The translations under genes and the position numbers were made by a program. Below the pieces are notes generated by a model. The model was not told where the DNA came from and did not search any database. It worked only from the letters and a program-made list of their open reading frames with translations. Below are positions 15,460-23,736 of a DNA stretch of 64,000 bases, piece by piece (within the stretch, counting starts at the first letter, position 1; every line of letters begins with the position of its first letter). The DNA is taken from positions 2,176,001 to 2,240,000 of the forward strand of contig NZ_JALJXF010000001.1 of NCBI RefSeq assembly GCF_024169925.1, read 5' to 3'. Origin of the DNA: Methylorubrum extorquens. Lineage in GTDB: Bacteria > Pseudomonadota > Alphaproteobacteria > Rhizobiales > Beijerinckiaceae.

Positions 15460-16116
15460 ATGGCCGAGGCGACGCTCACGATCTCCAGCCGCAACTACTC
15501 ATCCTGGTCCCTGCGCGGCTGGCTGCTGTGCCGGATGGCCGGGCTCGATCTCTCGGTGGAGGTGCTGTCCGGTTCGGACGCCTCGACGCGAGCCGAACTT
15601 CTCCACCTCTCGCCGTCCTTCCTCGTGCCGCGGCTGGAGCACGGCGCGATCGTGGTGTGGGATGTGCTCGCCATCGCCGAATATCTCAACGAGATCCGTC
15701 CGGAAGCCGGCCTCCTGCCCGAGGTGCCCGCCGAGCGCGCGCGCTGCCGCGCGGTGTCGGGCGAGATGCATGGCGGCTTCGTCAACCTGCGCTCGGCGCT
15801 GCCGATGAACCTGCGCAGCCTCCATCGCGGCTTCAAGGTCTTCAACGGGGCCAAGGGCGACATCGAGCGGATCTGCGCGATCTTCGAGGATTGCCTGTCG
15901 CGCTCGGGCGGGCCCTACCTGTTCGGCGCGCGGCCGACCCTGGCGGATGCGATGTATGCCCCGGTCTGCACCCGCTTTCGCACCTACGACGTCGTCCTCC
16001 CCTTCACCTCCGCCACCTACCGCGACACGATTCTCGCCTGGGACCTGATGAACGAGTGGGCGGCGCTCGCCGAGAGCGAGCCCGAAGAGATCGAAGAACT
16101 CGACATGGAGTTTTAG
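15460..16116 (+). CDS. Glutathione S-transferase family protein
   Basis: The 218-residue protein has an N-terminal thioredoxin-like domain (LTISSRNYSSWSLRGWLLCRMAG, with Ser/Tyr residues at the glutathione site; LVPRLEHGAIVVWDVLAIAEYL with the cis-Pro and SNAIL-like region). The C-terminal domain is helical (YLFGARPTLADAMYAPVCTR). The GAGAGAG just before the ATG serves as ribosome site. The substrate is not predictable. The TAG stop is formed by the first bases of the repeat that follows, so the C-terminal residues may have been set by that repeat. Confidence 0.9.
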   Translation: MAEATLTISSRNYSSWSLRGWLLCRMAGLDLSVEVLSGSDASTRAELLHLSPSFLVPRLEHGAIVVWDVLAIAEYLNEIRPEAGLLPEVPAERARCRAVSGEMHGGFVNLRSALPMNLRSLHRGFKVFNGAKGDIERICAIFEDCLSRSGGPYLFGARPTLADAMYAPVCTRFRTYDVVLPFTSATYRDTILAWDLMNEWAALAESEPEEIEELDMEF

Positions 16117-16212
16117 AGCATCGTCCTGGATGCCGGATCCAGGACGATGCTTTAGCTTTTTGTTTTTGCATCATCCCGAAAGCCGGAAGCCACCTTTCGG
16201 GATGATGCTCTA
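16114..16212. repeat. Two-hairpin intergenic repeat, copy 1
   Basis: The first hairpin is 16117-16151 (AGCATCGTCCTGGAT/ATCCAGGACGATGCT, 15 bp). The second is 16168-16208 (GCATCATCCCGAAAG/CTTTCGGGATGATGC, 15 bp). A T-rich spacer lies between them, and TAGAGCA / TGCTCTA form the outer ends. A second copy is at 25674-25776. It could also terminate the GST transcript. Confidence 0.85.
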
Positions 16213-16246
16213 GAACCTGAGGGACCCGTCTCGGGCGCGGCAAACA

Positions 16247-16540
16247 ATGCTCCGCGTAAAAGTTCGGATCGCTGCGATCCTGGGACGCCTGATTTCTCGC
16301 TCGACCCGGCGTGAGGCCGCGTTCCAAGGGCGGCTCAGCCCCGAACGGGCGGCCGAGATCGCGGTGGCGGCGGCAGCGGAAGCGGGTTTCCCGGACACAA
16401 TCGGCGTCGCATCGCCCATACGGACGGAGTCGGGTCTCTTCTGGGATGTCTGCCAGTTGAGCCGCGGCAGCGGCTGGCGCGTGGTGGTGGACGACGCCAC
16501 GGGCCAGCCGGGTGCGGTCGGGCGCTGGGGCCTCCGGTGA
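16247..16540 (+). CDS. Small protein of unknown function (PepSY-like pattern)
   Basis: The 97-residue protein was not recognised with certainty. The arrangement LSPERAAEIAVAAAAEAGFPDTIGVASPIRTESGLFWDVCQ...GWRVVVDDATGQPGAVGRW resembles a single PepSY-type fold: a helix then three strands ending in a VDDATG turn. The N-terminus is basic (MLRVKVRIAAILGRLISRSTRR) and could be a short amphipathic helix. It is flanked by two different repeats. A real gene is likely but not certain. Confidence 0.5.
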   Translation: MLRVKVRIAAILGRLISRSTRREAAFQGRLSPERAAEIAVAAAAEAGFPDTIGVASPIRTESGLFWDVCQLSRGSGWRVVVDDATGQPGAVGRWGLR

Positions 16541-16626
16541 GGGGGCCGGAGAACGGTCGGAGCCGGGCCCGAAAGCCGGCACGTGCGGTGACGACCACTC
16601 GGGCGACTCGACCAGACCGCTTCATA

Positions 16627-16767
16627 CCAAATCCGTTCGATCCCTTCGGGATGGCGGATTTGGGCTTCGGCGGGATCCCATCGCGCTGGCGCGATGGGTA
16701 CCCTCCTCAAGCGCCGCGCGGGCTGGCTGATCCGGTCCCCGCTTGGATCAAGCGGAAACCGGATCAG
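16627..16767 (+). repeat. ~140-bp dispersed repeat, copy A (inverted relative to copy B)
   Basis: The sequence from CCAAATCCGTTCGATC to AAACCGGATCA recurs, reverse-complemented and with scattered changes, at 20291-20432. Internal palindromes include AAATCCG/CGGATTT and CCATCGCGC/GCGCGATGG. Its right end contains the stop codon of the minus-strand gene at 16764. Confidence 0.85.
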
Positions 16768-17384
16768 GCGTCGAAATCCATGACGAGGCTCGTTGCCGTG
16801 CGGTTTCCGCTCGACGTGCCGGTGGCGCCGTAACCGGAGCCGCTGGCGAGGTTCGCCTGGAGCTGGGAGAGGAAGTCGGAGAGCAGCCGGCTCGCGGCGG
16901 CGTTCGCGTCGCTGCCGTCCGAGGCGGTTCCGCTGCTCGAACGGCTGCCCGAACCGCCGGACGCGGCATCCATGGGCGGGGGGCCGCCCGGGCCTCCGAC
17001 ACCACCCGGGCCGCCGCCCGCCGCGTCGCCCTTGCCCTCGCTCGCGAACAGCGAGGTCAGGGTGTCGGCCTGCGCGCTGGTGAGGCTGCCGGCGCTGACC
17101 TGATCGGCGATGAGCCCTTCGATCTTCTCCTTCATCGCCGCGGGGTCGGGGCGCGACGCGCGGGCTGACCCGGTCGATGAGGACGTCGAGCCCGTCGCAT
17201 CGGACGATAGACTGGTGTCGATGGAGTCGAGGGCAGTGGTCAGCGCCGTGGCATCGGTCGCGCTGATCGAGCCGGTGGAGACGCCCTGCTGGATCCGGTC
17301 GTCGATGCGCGAGCGGCCTCCGCCTCCGGGCGGCGGGGGCGGCGGACGCATCGCTTGCGTGGTGGTGGACGAGATCGAGGTCAT
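16764..17384 (-). CDS. Low-complexity secreted-like or surface-like protein with two short repeats, unknown function
   Basis: The 206-residue protein was not recognised. GGAAGG lies 7 bases before the ATG, supporting the gene. The N-terminus has a PPPPPPGGGG tract. Two similar segments follow: RIDDRIQQGVSTGSISATDA (about 26-55) and KIEGLIADQVSAGSLTSAQA (about 85-113), each followed by a helix. The rest is Ser/Gly/Ala-rich with a FLSQLQANLASG stretch. There is no classical signal peptide. The composition is unlike the neighbours. The TGA stop lies in repeat copy A. Confidence 0.65.
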   Translation of the reverse strand: MTSISSTTTQAMRPPPPPPGGGGRSRIDDRIQQGVSTGSISATDATALTTALDSIDTSLSSDATGSTSSSTGSARASRPDPAAMKEKIEGLIADQVSAGSLTSAQADTLTSLFASEGKGDAAGGGPGGVGGPGGPPPMDAASGGSGSRSSSGTASDGSDANAAASRLLSDFLSQLQANLASGSGYGATGTSSGNRTATSLVMDFDA

Positions 17385-17554
17385 GGCGGGCCCTTCCGAC
17401 GCAGTTTGCGGGCAAATTGCCCACGCGATCAGGAAGGGCGCGTTTGCTTAACGAGGCCTTGCCGCCGGGCGGCGGAAACATTTCCGGATGTTTCCGGAGC
17501 CCCACCCGGCAACGTCGAGCCGCATCTTTGCGGGCGAAGTCTTTGCGGGCGAGG

Positions 17555-19048
17555 TCACGCCGCCTTGGCGGGGCCCGCCTCCCGGGAGCGTCCGGCGGCG
17601 AGCGGTAGGTCGATACGGGCGCAGAACCCGCCGCCGGTGCGGTTCTCCAAGGTCAGGCGCCCGCCATGGCCCTCGACGATGGCGAGTACGATCGACAGGC
17701 CGAGGCCGAAGCCGCTCGCGGAGTCGAGGTTGCGGGCGCGGTCGCCGCGCACGAAGGGCTGGAGCATGGCGCTGCGCTCGGCGTCGGGAATGCCGGGGCC
17801 GCTATCGATCACCTCCACCGCCACGCCGGGATGGTCGCTCGATCCCGCCGGGCCCATGACGATGCGGGCGCTGCCGCCATACTTCACGGCGTTGTCGACG
17901 AGGTTGGTGATCGCCCGCTGGAGGTCGTCGGGGCGACCGCGCACGAGGACGTGGCGGGTCCGTTCCAGGCTCACCGCCGCGCCGATGTCGCTGAACCCGT
18001 CGCAGACCGTCTGCACCACCGAGGCGAGGTCGATCAGCGTGGTCTGGCCCTCGCCCGGCGCCCCCTGCCCGTCCCGGACATAGGAGAGCGCGGATTCCAC
18101 GAGCCCGTTCATCTGGTCGAGGTCGCGCAGGGTCATCTCGCGGGCGCGCTCGTCCTCGATGAACTCGGCGCGCAGCCGCAGGCGGGTGATCGGCGTGCGC
18201 AGGTCGTGGCTGATCGCCGCCAGCATCTGCGTGCGGTCGTCGAGCAGGCGCAGCAGGCGGGTGCGCATCCGGTCGAGGGCGCGGGCGAGCGCCAGCACCT
18301 CCTCCGGGCCGCGCTTGGGCAGGGGCGGTGGCTCCTCCGCCGTGCCGAAGGCTTCCGCCGCCGCGGCAAGGCCGGCAAGCGGCGCGGTGAGCGCCCGCGT
18401 CGCCCAGAACGAGAGCAGCGTGAGGCTGACTCCGAGGAAGACGAAGGTGAAGATGATCGGCCCCTGCGCCGGCGGACGGGGAAAATCGTCGGGCAGAACC
18501 GCCCGCAGCCGGGCGCCGGCCGGCGTCGTGATGCCGATCTGAAGAAGGCCGGTCTTGCCCCGGTCGTGACCGGGGGAGAGGTCGGTCACCGGCAGGGCCC
18601 GCCCGAAGCCGTCGCGCAGGCGCTCGATTAGGGGATGCTGGCCGATTCCGTCCTCCGTGCTCTCCTGCCCCGTGCTCCCCTCGCCCGTGTTCCCCTGCCC
18701 CGCCGGTGGCGCGGCGCCGTCCCACGGCGCGATGCGCAGGGTCGGCAGGCCGCGCGCCGCCGCTCGGAGGATTCCGTCGCGCTCGCCCGGCTCGGCGGCA
18801 TCGAGCAGCCGCGCGACGGTGGAGAGCCGGGTCGCGGCGACGCCGGGCCGCTCGTCCGGCCGCCACGGCTCGCGCAGGGCCAGCAGCGTGACCGCCGCGA
18901 GCACGTGCGCGGCGAGCAGAGCTGCGACGACGAGGAGCGCGATCTGCCCGGCGGCCTTCTTCGGACGAGGCCAAAGCAGCCACGGCCGGGTTTGCGATGG
19001 TGCTGGGGCAGCAGCCGGCGGCTCCGCCGTAGTTCGCATCGGACTCAT
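17555..19048 (-). CDS. Two-component sensor histidine kinase
   Basis: The ATG at 19048 is chosen because it overlaps the regulator's stop (ATGA). The 497-residue protein has a membrane segment about 35-58, a periplasmic loop, a second membrane segment near 195-215, and a HAMP linker. HisKA follows with ISHDLRTPITRLRLR (phospho-His), then the ATPase domain with NLVDNAVKYG (N box), VIDSGPGIP (G1) and GFGLGLSIV (G2). The periplasmic loop carries a Gly/Thr/Glu-rich tract encoded by tandem 15-base units (18652-18705). Its cognate regulator is the overlapping gene upstream. The signal is unknown. Confidence 0.95.
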   Translation of the reverse strand: MSPMRTTAEPPAAAPAPSQTRPWLLWPRPKKAAGQIALLVVAALLAAHVLAAVTLLALREPWRPDERPGVAATRLSTVARLLDAAEPGERDGILRAAARGLPTLRIAPWDGAAPPAGQGNTGEGSTGQESTEDGIGQHPLIERLRDGFGRALPVTDLSPGHDRGKTGLLQIGITTPAGARLRAVLPDDFPRPPAQGPIIFTFVFLGVSLTLLSFWATRALTAPLAGLAAAAEAFGTAEEPPPLPKRGPEEVLALARALDRMRTRLLRLLDDRTQMLAAISHDLRTPITRLRLRAEFIEDERAREMTLRDLDQMNGLVESALSYVRDGQGAPGEGQTTLIDLASVVQTVCDGFSDIGAAVSLERTRHVLVRGRPDDLQRAITNLVDNAVKYGGSARIVMGPAGSSDHPGVAVEVIDSGPGIPDAERSAMLQPFVRGDRARNLDSASGFGLGLSIVLAIVEGHGGRLTLENRTGGGFCARIDLPLAAGRSREAGPAKAA

Positions 19049-19770
19049 GAGCGGCCGATCTCCGGCGCGAACAGGTAGCCGCCCGAGCGGATCGTGCGGA
19101 TGATCTCGGGGTTGCGCGGATCGCGTTCGAGCTTCTGGCGAAGCCGGGAGACCAGGACGTCGATGCTGCGCTCGAACGGCCCCGCCGCCCGCCCCTGCGT
19201 CAGGTCGAGGAGCTGGTCGCGGGAGAGGACGCGCCCCGGCCGCAGGCACAGCGCGTGGAGGAGATCGAACTCGGCCCCCGTGACGGCGATGCGCGCGCCC
19301 TCCGGGCTCAAGACCTGCCGGAGGCCGACATCGAGGGTCCAGCCCGAGAAGTGGAAGCGGCGCGCGCCGTCCCCGTCCTGCGGCTCGGCGCCCTTGCGCC
19401 GCAGGATCGCCCGGATGCGCGCCAGCAATTCGCGGGGGTTGAACGGTTTGCCGAGATAGTCGTCGGCGCCGATCTCCAGCCCGACGATCCGGTCGATCTC
19501 CTCGGATTTCGCCGTGAGCATCAGGATCGGCACCTGCGATGCGGCCCTGAGGCGCCGGCACAGGCTCAGGCCGTCCTCGCCCGGCAGCATCAGGTCGAGG
19601 ACGATGAGATCGACCCGCGCATCGGCCAGCACCCTGTCCATCTCGCGCCCGTCGCCCGCCAGACTCACGCGGCACTCGTTGGCGCGCAGGTAGCGCGCGA
19701 CGAGCGCGCTGATCTCGCGGTCGTCCTCGACGACGAGGATGTGGGGGGTCGGCAGGTTGGTGGTGGTCAT
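19045..19770 (-). CDS. OmpR-family response regulator
   Basis: The start MTTTNLPTPHILVVEDD removes a long unsupported N-terminal extension. The 241-residue protein has a receiver (VVEDD acidic pocket, LIVLDLMLPGEDG with phospho-Asp, MLTAK, GKPF with Lys) and a C-terminal winged helix (GAEFDLLHALCLRPGRVLSRDQLLDL, RSIDVLVSRLRQKLE, IRTIRSGGYLF). Its stop overlaps the kinase start by 4 bases, so the pair is translated together. The target genes are unknown. Confidence 0.95.
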   Translation of the reverse strand: MTTTNLPTPHILVVEDDREISALVARYLRANECRVSLAGDGREMDRVLADARVDLIVLDLMLPGEDGLSLCRRLRAASQVPILMLTAKSEEIDRIVGLEIGADDYLGKPFNPRELLARIRAILRRKGAEPQDGDGARRFHFSGWTLDVGLRQVLSPEGARIAVTGAEFDLLHALCLRPGRVLSRDQLLDLTQGRAAGPFERSIDVLVSRLRQKLERDPRNPEIIRTIRSGGYLFAPEIGRS

Positions 19771-20013
19771 GACGGCATCCGTCTTAACCTCGCGCGCCGC
19801 CTGCCCGAAAGTATGGCCGCCGGCGAAGATTGTAACCGCGGGTTTCCGCAGCTGGCCCCGATACCTGCGGCAACAATCCGGAGCGGATTTCCGCTCCCCG
19901 CACGCCGCGGCGGCCGCAAGCGTTTCGTCGGCGCCCCTCGATTGCCCTGCTGGCCTGCGATTCTTATGTCGGTGGCATGTGCTCGACAGGTCCGGGCGCC
20001 GGAGGAAATCCCC

Positions 20014-20295
20014 ATGCAAGGCTCGAACCGCCTTTTCGACGATGTCGCCCGCCTGTTCACCGACGCCACCGGAGCGGCCCAAGGGGTGCGCCGCGAGGCG
20101 GAAACGATGGTCAAGGGCCAGATCGAGCGCCTGATCCGCGACATGGATGTCGCCACGCGCGAGGAAGTGGACGTGCTGCGCGACCTCGTCGCGGCGCTCC
20201 GCAGCCAGAACGACGCGCTCGCCGCCCGGGTGAACGCGCTGGAGGCTCGGCTCGGCGCCGAGGCGGGGGGCGCCGGCAGTACGGAAGCGGTCTGA
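20014..20295 (+). CDS. ubiK: UbiK-type accessory factor (BMFP domain)
   Basis: The ATG is preceded by GGAGG at 20001-20005. The 93-residue protein matches the BMFP/UbiK family: an N-terminal amphipathic helix (RLFDDVARLFTDATGAAQGVRREAETMVKGQIERLI) and a C-terminal coiled coil (EEVDVLRDLVAALRSQNDALAARVNALEARLG) that forms trimers. UbiK helps ubiquinone biosynthesis and binds membranes. The TGA stop is the first element of repeat copy B. It is divergent from the two-component pair. Confidence 0.85.
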   Translation: MQGSNRLFDDVARLFTDATGAAQGVRREAETMVKGQIERLIRDMDVATREEVDVLRDLVAALRSQNDALAARVNALEARLGAEAGGAGSTEAV

Positions 20296-20432
20296 TCCGG
20301 TCCCCGCTTGAATCAGGCGGGCATTGGATCGCCAAGCCCGCGCGGCGCCTGAGGAGGGGACCCATCGCGCCAGCGCGACGGGATCCCGCCGAAGCCCAAA
20401 TCCGCCATCCCGAAAGGATCGACCGGATTTGG
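20291..20432 (-). repeat. ~140-bp dispersed repeat, copy B
   Basis: It reads as the reverse complement of copy A (16627-16767), sharing TGATCCGGTCCCCGCTTG, the CGCGCGGC segment, CATCGCGC-type palindrome, GGGATCC, CCGAAGCCCAAATCCG and CATCCCGAAAGGATCG. Its first bases TGA are the stop codon of ubiK. The two copies are 3.5 kb apart in inverted orientation. Confidence 0.85.
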
Positions 20433-20753
20433 GAAGAGCGGGCAGCCCGGACTCACCCTCGCGGGAATGCGCGCATCCGGATTTCTTTGCACAGGAAGCA
20501 TCGGTGGATAGCCGCGTTGCCCACCGCTGATGCCGGGGCGACGCTTTGAAGCCCGCGGGGCGTGCGGGCTATAAACGATCCGAAGTTGATTCGCCCCGGC
20601 GGAAAGGTGGAACCAAACCCTGGGGCGGCGAAATCTGGATTGAACCCCTCCGCAGGACGGAGATCGACGGGCGTTGCCTCGATTCCCGTCACGGCCCTGC
20701 TTTGCCCGCCGGCCCGATCGAGCCTCTCGACCGGGCCGACAACTTGGATCGCC
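20433..20753. other. Intergenic region after repeat copy B
   Basis: The 321-base stretch precedes the YbjN-like gene. The frame of that gene stays open here, but no start with a family match is found before 20754. I see no separate gene. Confidence 0.5.
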
Positions 20754-21260
20754 ATGACCCAGCTTAGCCTCATCGAAGACAGCGACCGGCCGGAGCACCC
20801 GCTCGATGTCGTCGAGCGCCTCGCCTCGCTGCGCGACTGGATCTTCGATCGCATCGAGACCGACGAGATGTCGGTCTCCGTCTCGGGCCGCTGGGCCGAG
20901 TATCACGTCGCCTTCACCTGGATCGAGGAAGTCGAGTCGCTGCACGTGGCCGCCGCCTTCGACCTCAAGGTGCCGGAGCGGCGCCGGGCCGAGATTCTGC
21001 GCCTCGTGGCACTCGTGAACGAGCAGCTCTGGATCGGCCATTTCGATCTGTGGTCGTCCGACAGCGTGGTGATGTTCCGCCATTCGCTGCTGCTCACCGA
21101 CGGCATCGCGCCGACGCAGGGGCAGTGTGCGATGATGATGAAGACCGCCGCCGACGCCTGCGAACGCTACTATCAGGCCTTCCAGTTCGTGCTCTGGGCC
21201 GGCAAGAGCGCCCGCGAGGCCCTCGACGCGGTGCTGTTCGAGACCGAGGGCGAGGCATAA
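20754..21260 (+). CDS. YbjN-domain protein
   Basis: The start MTQLSLIEDSDRPEHPLDVVERL is chosen as the ATG opening the conserved domain; the frame is open upstream but without family match. The 168-residue protein has the YbjN/type III chaperone-like fold pattern (SVSVSGRWAEYHVAFTWIEEVESLHVAAAFDLKVPERRRAEILRLVALVNEQLWIGHFDLW). Members affect stress and motility in enterobacteria, but the biochemical role is unknown. It is 20 bases upstream of proC, so co-transcription is likely. YbjN next to proC is a common arrangement in alphaproteobacteria. Confidence 0.9.
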   Translation: MTQLSLIEDSDRPEHPLDVVERLASLRDWIFDRIETDEMSVSVSGRWAEYHVAFTWIEEVESLHVAAAFDLKVPERRRAEILRLVALVNEQLWIGHFDLWSSDSVVMFRHSLLLTDGIAPTQGQCAMMMKTAADACERYYQAFQFVLWAGKSAREALDAVLFETEGEA

Positions 21261-21280
21261 CCGCCGCGAGATCAAGAGTG

Positions 21281-22111
21281 ATGACACCGGACCACGCCCC
21301 GCTCGCCTTCCCCACGCCCCTGGTTCTGGCCGGCGCCGGCAAGATGGGGGCGGCGCTGCTGCGCGGCTGGCTCGCGGGTGGCCTCGACCCCGCCGCCGTG
21401 ACCGTGGTCGATCCGCAGCCCTCCGCGGAGATCGCGATGCTCTGCGCCGAACGGGCCTTGCGACTCAACCCCGAGGCCGCCGCCCCGGCCGGAGCGTTGG
21501 TGCTCGGCATCAAGCCGCAGGTTCTCGACGCGGCGGCTCCGGCGCTGGGGGGCTGGATCGGCCCGGACACCCTCGTCGTCTCGATCCTGGCCGGCAAGAC
21601 CGTCGCCGACCTCAAGCGCCGCCTGCCGACCGCCCGCGCCGTGGTGCGCGCCATGCCCAACCTACCCGCCAGCATCGGGCGGGGCGCGACCGGTGCCGTC
21701 GGCAGCCCGGAGGTCGGGCCGCAGGCGCGGGCCGGCGCGGAGGCGCTGCTCGCCCGTTCTGGCCTCGTGGCGTGGCTCGACGACGAAGCGCTGATCGACG
21801 CCGTAACCGCGGTCTCGGGCTCCGGTCCGGCCTACGTCTTCCTGCTGGCGGAAGCGCTCGCGGAAGCCGGCATGGCGGCGGGCCTGCCGCCCGATCTGTC
21901 GGCGCAACTCGCCCGCGCCACCGTCGCGGGCGCCGGTGCCCTGCTCGACGCCGAGGCCCGCGAGGCCGGGCAATTGCGCCGGGACGTGACCTCGCCCGGC
22001 GGGACCACCGCGGCGGCGCTCGCCGTGCTGATGCGCGAGGGGGCGCTGCCCGATCTGATGCGGGAGGCGGTCGAGGCGGCGCGGCGGCGGGCGGGCGAAT
22101 TGTCCGGCTGA
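21281..22111 (+). CDS. proC: Pyrroline-5-carboxylate reductase
   Basis: The 276-residue protein reduces pyrroline-5-carboxylate to proline with NAD(P)H. LVLAGAGKMGAALLRGWL is the Rossmann glycine loop near residue 15. LGIKPQVL, VSILAGKT and RAMPNLPASIGRGATG are family segments. The C-terminal part carries AVSGSGPAYVFLLAEAL and RRDVTSPGGTTAAAL, the ProC signature. The length is normal. The ATG follows the YbjN gene by 20 bases. Confidence 0.97.
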   Translation: MTPDHAPLAFPTPLVLAGAGKMGAALLRGWLAGGLDPAAVTVVDPQPSAEIAMLCAERALRLNPEAAAPAGALVLGIKPQVLDAAAPALGGWIGPDTLVVSILAGKTVADLKRRLPTARAVVRAMPNLPASIGRGATGAVGSPEVGPQARAGAEALLARSGLVAWLDDEALIDAVTAVSGSGPAYVFLLAEALAEAGMAAGLPPDLSAQLARATVAGAGALLDAEAREAGQLRRDVTSPGGTTAAALAVLMREGALPDLMREAVEAARRRAGELSG

Positions 22112-22181
22112 GAGGCCCAGCGGTTTCAAGCGCGCGGCTCCGACCCTACATGAGACGTGAACCGAATGCGGAGCACGGATC

Positions 22182-22970
22182 ATGGAAACGGCCCCCGAGC
22201 CCAATACCGGCGGCAAGCCCGAGACCGGCAGCAATCCTAAAGCCGGCGGGCCATCCGGTTCGTCGAACTCCGAGACGGCGCACAAGCCCAACCCGCGCGA
22301 GGCGGCGGTCGAGGCGTTGATGCGGCTCGCGGCCGAGCAGCCCTGGAACGACATCGAGGTCGGCGACATCGCTCGGGAAGCGAACCTGAGCCTCGCGGAA
22401 TTGCGCGACCTGTTCCCCTCGAAGGGCGCCGTGCTCGGCGGGTTGTCGCGGATCATCGACCGCAAGGTGCTGGAGGTCGACACCGCCGACCTCGCCGACG
22501 AGCCGGCCCGCGAGCGCCTGTTCGACGTGCTGATGCGCCGGCTCGATGCGATGACGCCCTACAAGCCGGCCCTGCGCCGCATCGCCTTCGCGCTGCGCGG
22601 CGATGTCCTGTCCATGCTGGCGCTCAACGGGGTGGCTCTGAACTCCCACCGCTACATGCTGGCCGCCGCCGGCATCGACACGGAGGGGCCGCTCGGCCGG
22701 CTCAAGCTTCAGGGCACCGTGATCGCCTTCGCCCGCACCGTCGAGGTCTGGCTCGATGACGACGACCCGGCGCTCGCCCGTACCATGGCCAAGCTCGACC
22801 GCGAGATCCGCCGCGGCGAGACCATCATGGAACGCGCCGACGACGCCCGCCGCCTCACCGCGCCCCTGCGCGCACTCGGCCGGGCCGTTCTGGAGCGCCG
22901 CCCTCGCCGCGACCGGACGGAACCGCCCGCGGGTGATGGCGAGGATCGCGACCCGGCTGCGGCAATCTGA
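22182..22970 (+). CDS. TetR-type transcriptional regulator (COQ9-like pattern)
   Basis: The 262-residue protein opens with about 40 low-complexity residues (Gly/Pro/Ser/Asn-rich) that look disordered. A helix-turn-helix follows: EAAVEALMRLAAEQPWNDIEVGDIAREANLSLAELRDLFPSKGAVL, with the TetR layout. The ligand domain (about 100-230) resembles the alphaproteobacterial TetR/COQ9 group. The C-terminal 25 residues are charged. It lies 70 bases after proC. Its ligand and targets are unknown. It could act in ubiquinone metabolism like COQ9 rather than as a repressor. Confidence 0.8.
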   Translation: METAPEPNTGGKPETGSNPKAGGPSGSSNSETAHKPNPREAAVEALMRLAAEQPWNDIEVGDIAREANLSLAELRDLFPSKGAVLGGLSRIIDRKVLEVDTADLADEPARERLFDVLMRRLDAMTPYKPALRRIAFALRGDVLSMLALNGVALNSHRYMLAAAGIDTEGPLGRLKLQGTVIAFARTVEVWLDDDDPALARTMAKLDREIRRGETIMERADDARRLTAPLRALGRAVLERRPRRDRTEPPAGDGEDRDPAAAI

Positions 22971-23140
22971 GCGCAGAATTCCGAGTGGGAGGGTTCAGGG
23001 TCGGAGCGCGTTTGCCGGCCCGATCACGGAACGATGATCCGAAGCACCGACTCTCAAGTCGGTGCGTAACCCTTGCTGAGAAGGCCAGCTTAACGGGTTC
23101 GTCGCGCGATCATGCTTCGTTTGAGGCGAGTATCAGTGGG

Positions 23141-23473
23141 ATGGCTTTCCCATGCATTCGAAGCATAAAAATGTGCGGCAATCGTCGTGGAGAAGGTTTT
23201 TGCTTCTCCCTTCTGGGGATTGTCTTAGACATCGGCATGTTGATCGGGCCAGGGACTAATCCCGAGGAATATGTGCTGCATTGGGATTGGTCGAAGGTCG
23301 TTACGGCCACTGTAACAGCTTCGATGCTGGGGGTTGTCGTCGGTGTGCTCGAAGCCCGACGCTGGTTGAAAGGGTACTGGGAAACGGTCCGCACATTGGC
23401 GGCCGAGGGCAAAAATCCGTCTGCCCTGTTGTATCCGGCTCAACCGGGTGCACGGCAGCCGTTCTGGCGGTGA
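23141..23473 (+). CDS. Possible small membrane protein, unknown
   Basis: The ORF gives 110 residues from ATG 23141; a further ATG at 23171 would also serve. Two hydrophobic segments are seen: CFSLLGIVLDIGMLIGP and VVTATVTASMLGVVVGVLEA. A basic stretch RRWLKGYW follows. No family is recognised. The local base composition is less GC-rich than the neighbours, suggesting accessory DNA. A coding role is uncertain. Confidence 0.35.
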   Translation: MAFPCIRSIKMCGNRRGEGFCFSLLGIVLDIGMLIGPGTNPEEYVLHWDWSKVVTATVTASMLGVVVGVLEARRWLKGYWETVRTLAAEGKNPSALLYPAQPGARQPFWR

Positions 23474-23610
23474 AGGTCTTGCTGATCTTTCGTGGCTCTC
23501 GATAGCTGCGCCCTGCAACAGGCTCAGCCGACATCGCTCGGCACGGAGGTGTCGAGCTACCGCGAAGGGGTCGACAAACCGCCGGAGACACCACTCTTGT
23601 CTTGGGATTT

Positions 23611-23724
23611 TTACCGATCCCACCCCTTCAAGTCACAGAGGGTCATGAAGTCGTGGATCGTGATCAACTCGGCATCAAGCAGAGCCAGGGCTTCATCACG
23701 GCTCTTGATCGCATCGGCGTTCAT
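23611..23724 (-). CDS. Possible 37-residue micro-protein
   Basis: MNADAIKSRDEALALLDAEL... ends in LCDLKGWDR. AAAGG sits 8 bases before the ATG, and the peptide looks helical and amphipathic. A large imperfect palindrome lies just upstream (23737-23802). The frame is open further upstream but without a good start. Evidence for expression is weak. Confidence 0.3.
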   Translation of the reverse strand: MNADAIKSRDEALALLDAELITIHDFMTLCDLKGWDR

Positions 23725-23736
23725 GGATTGCGCCTT

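Noticed and set aside
17555..19675. Kinase frame extended to 706 residues by an upstream start
   Set aside because: The extension runs through the response-regulator gene in another frame; the ATGA overlap at 19045-19048 gives the real start.
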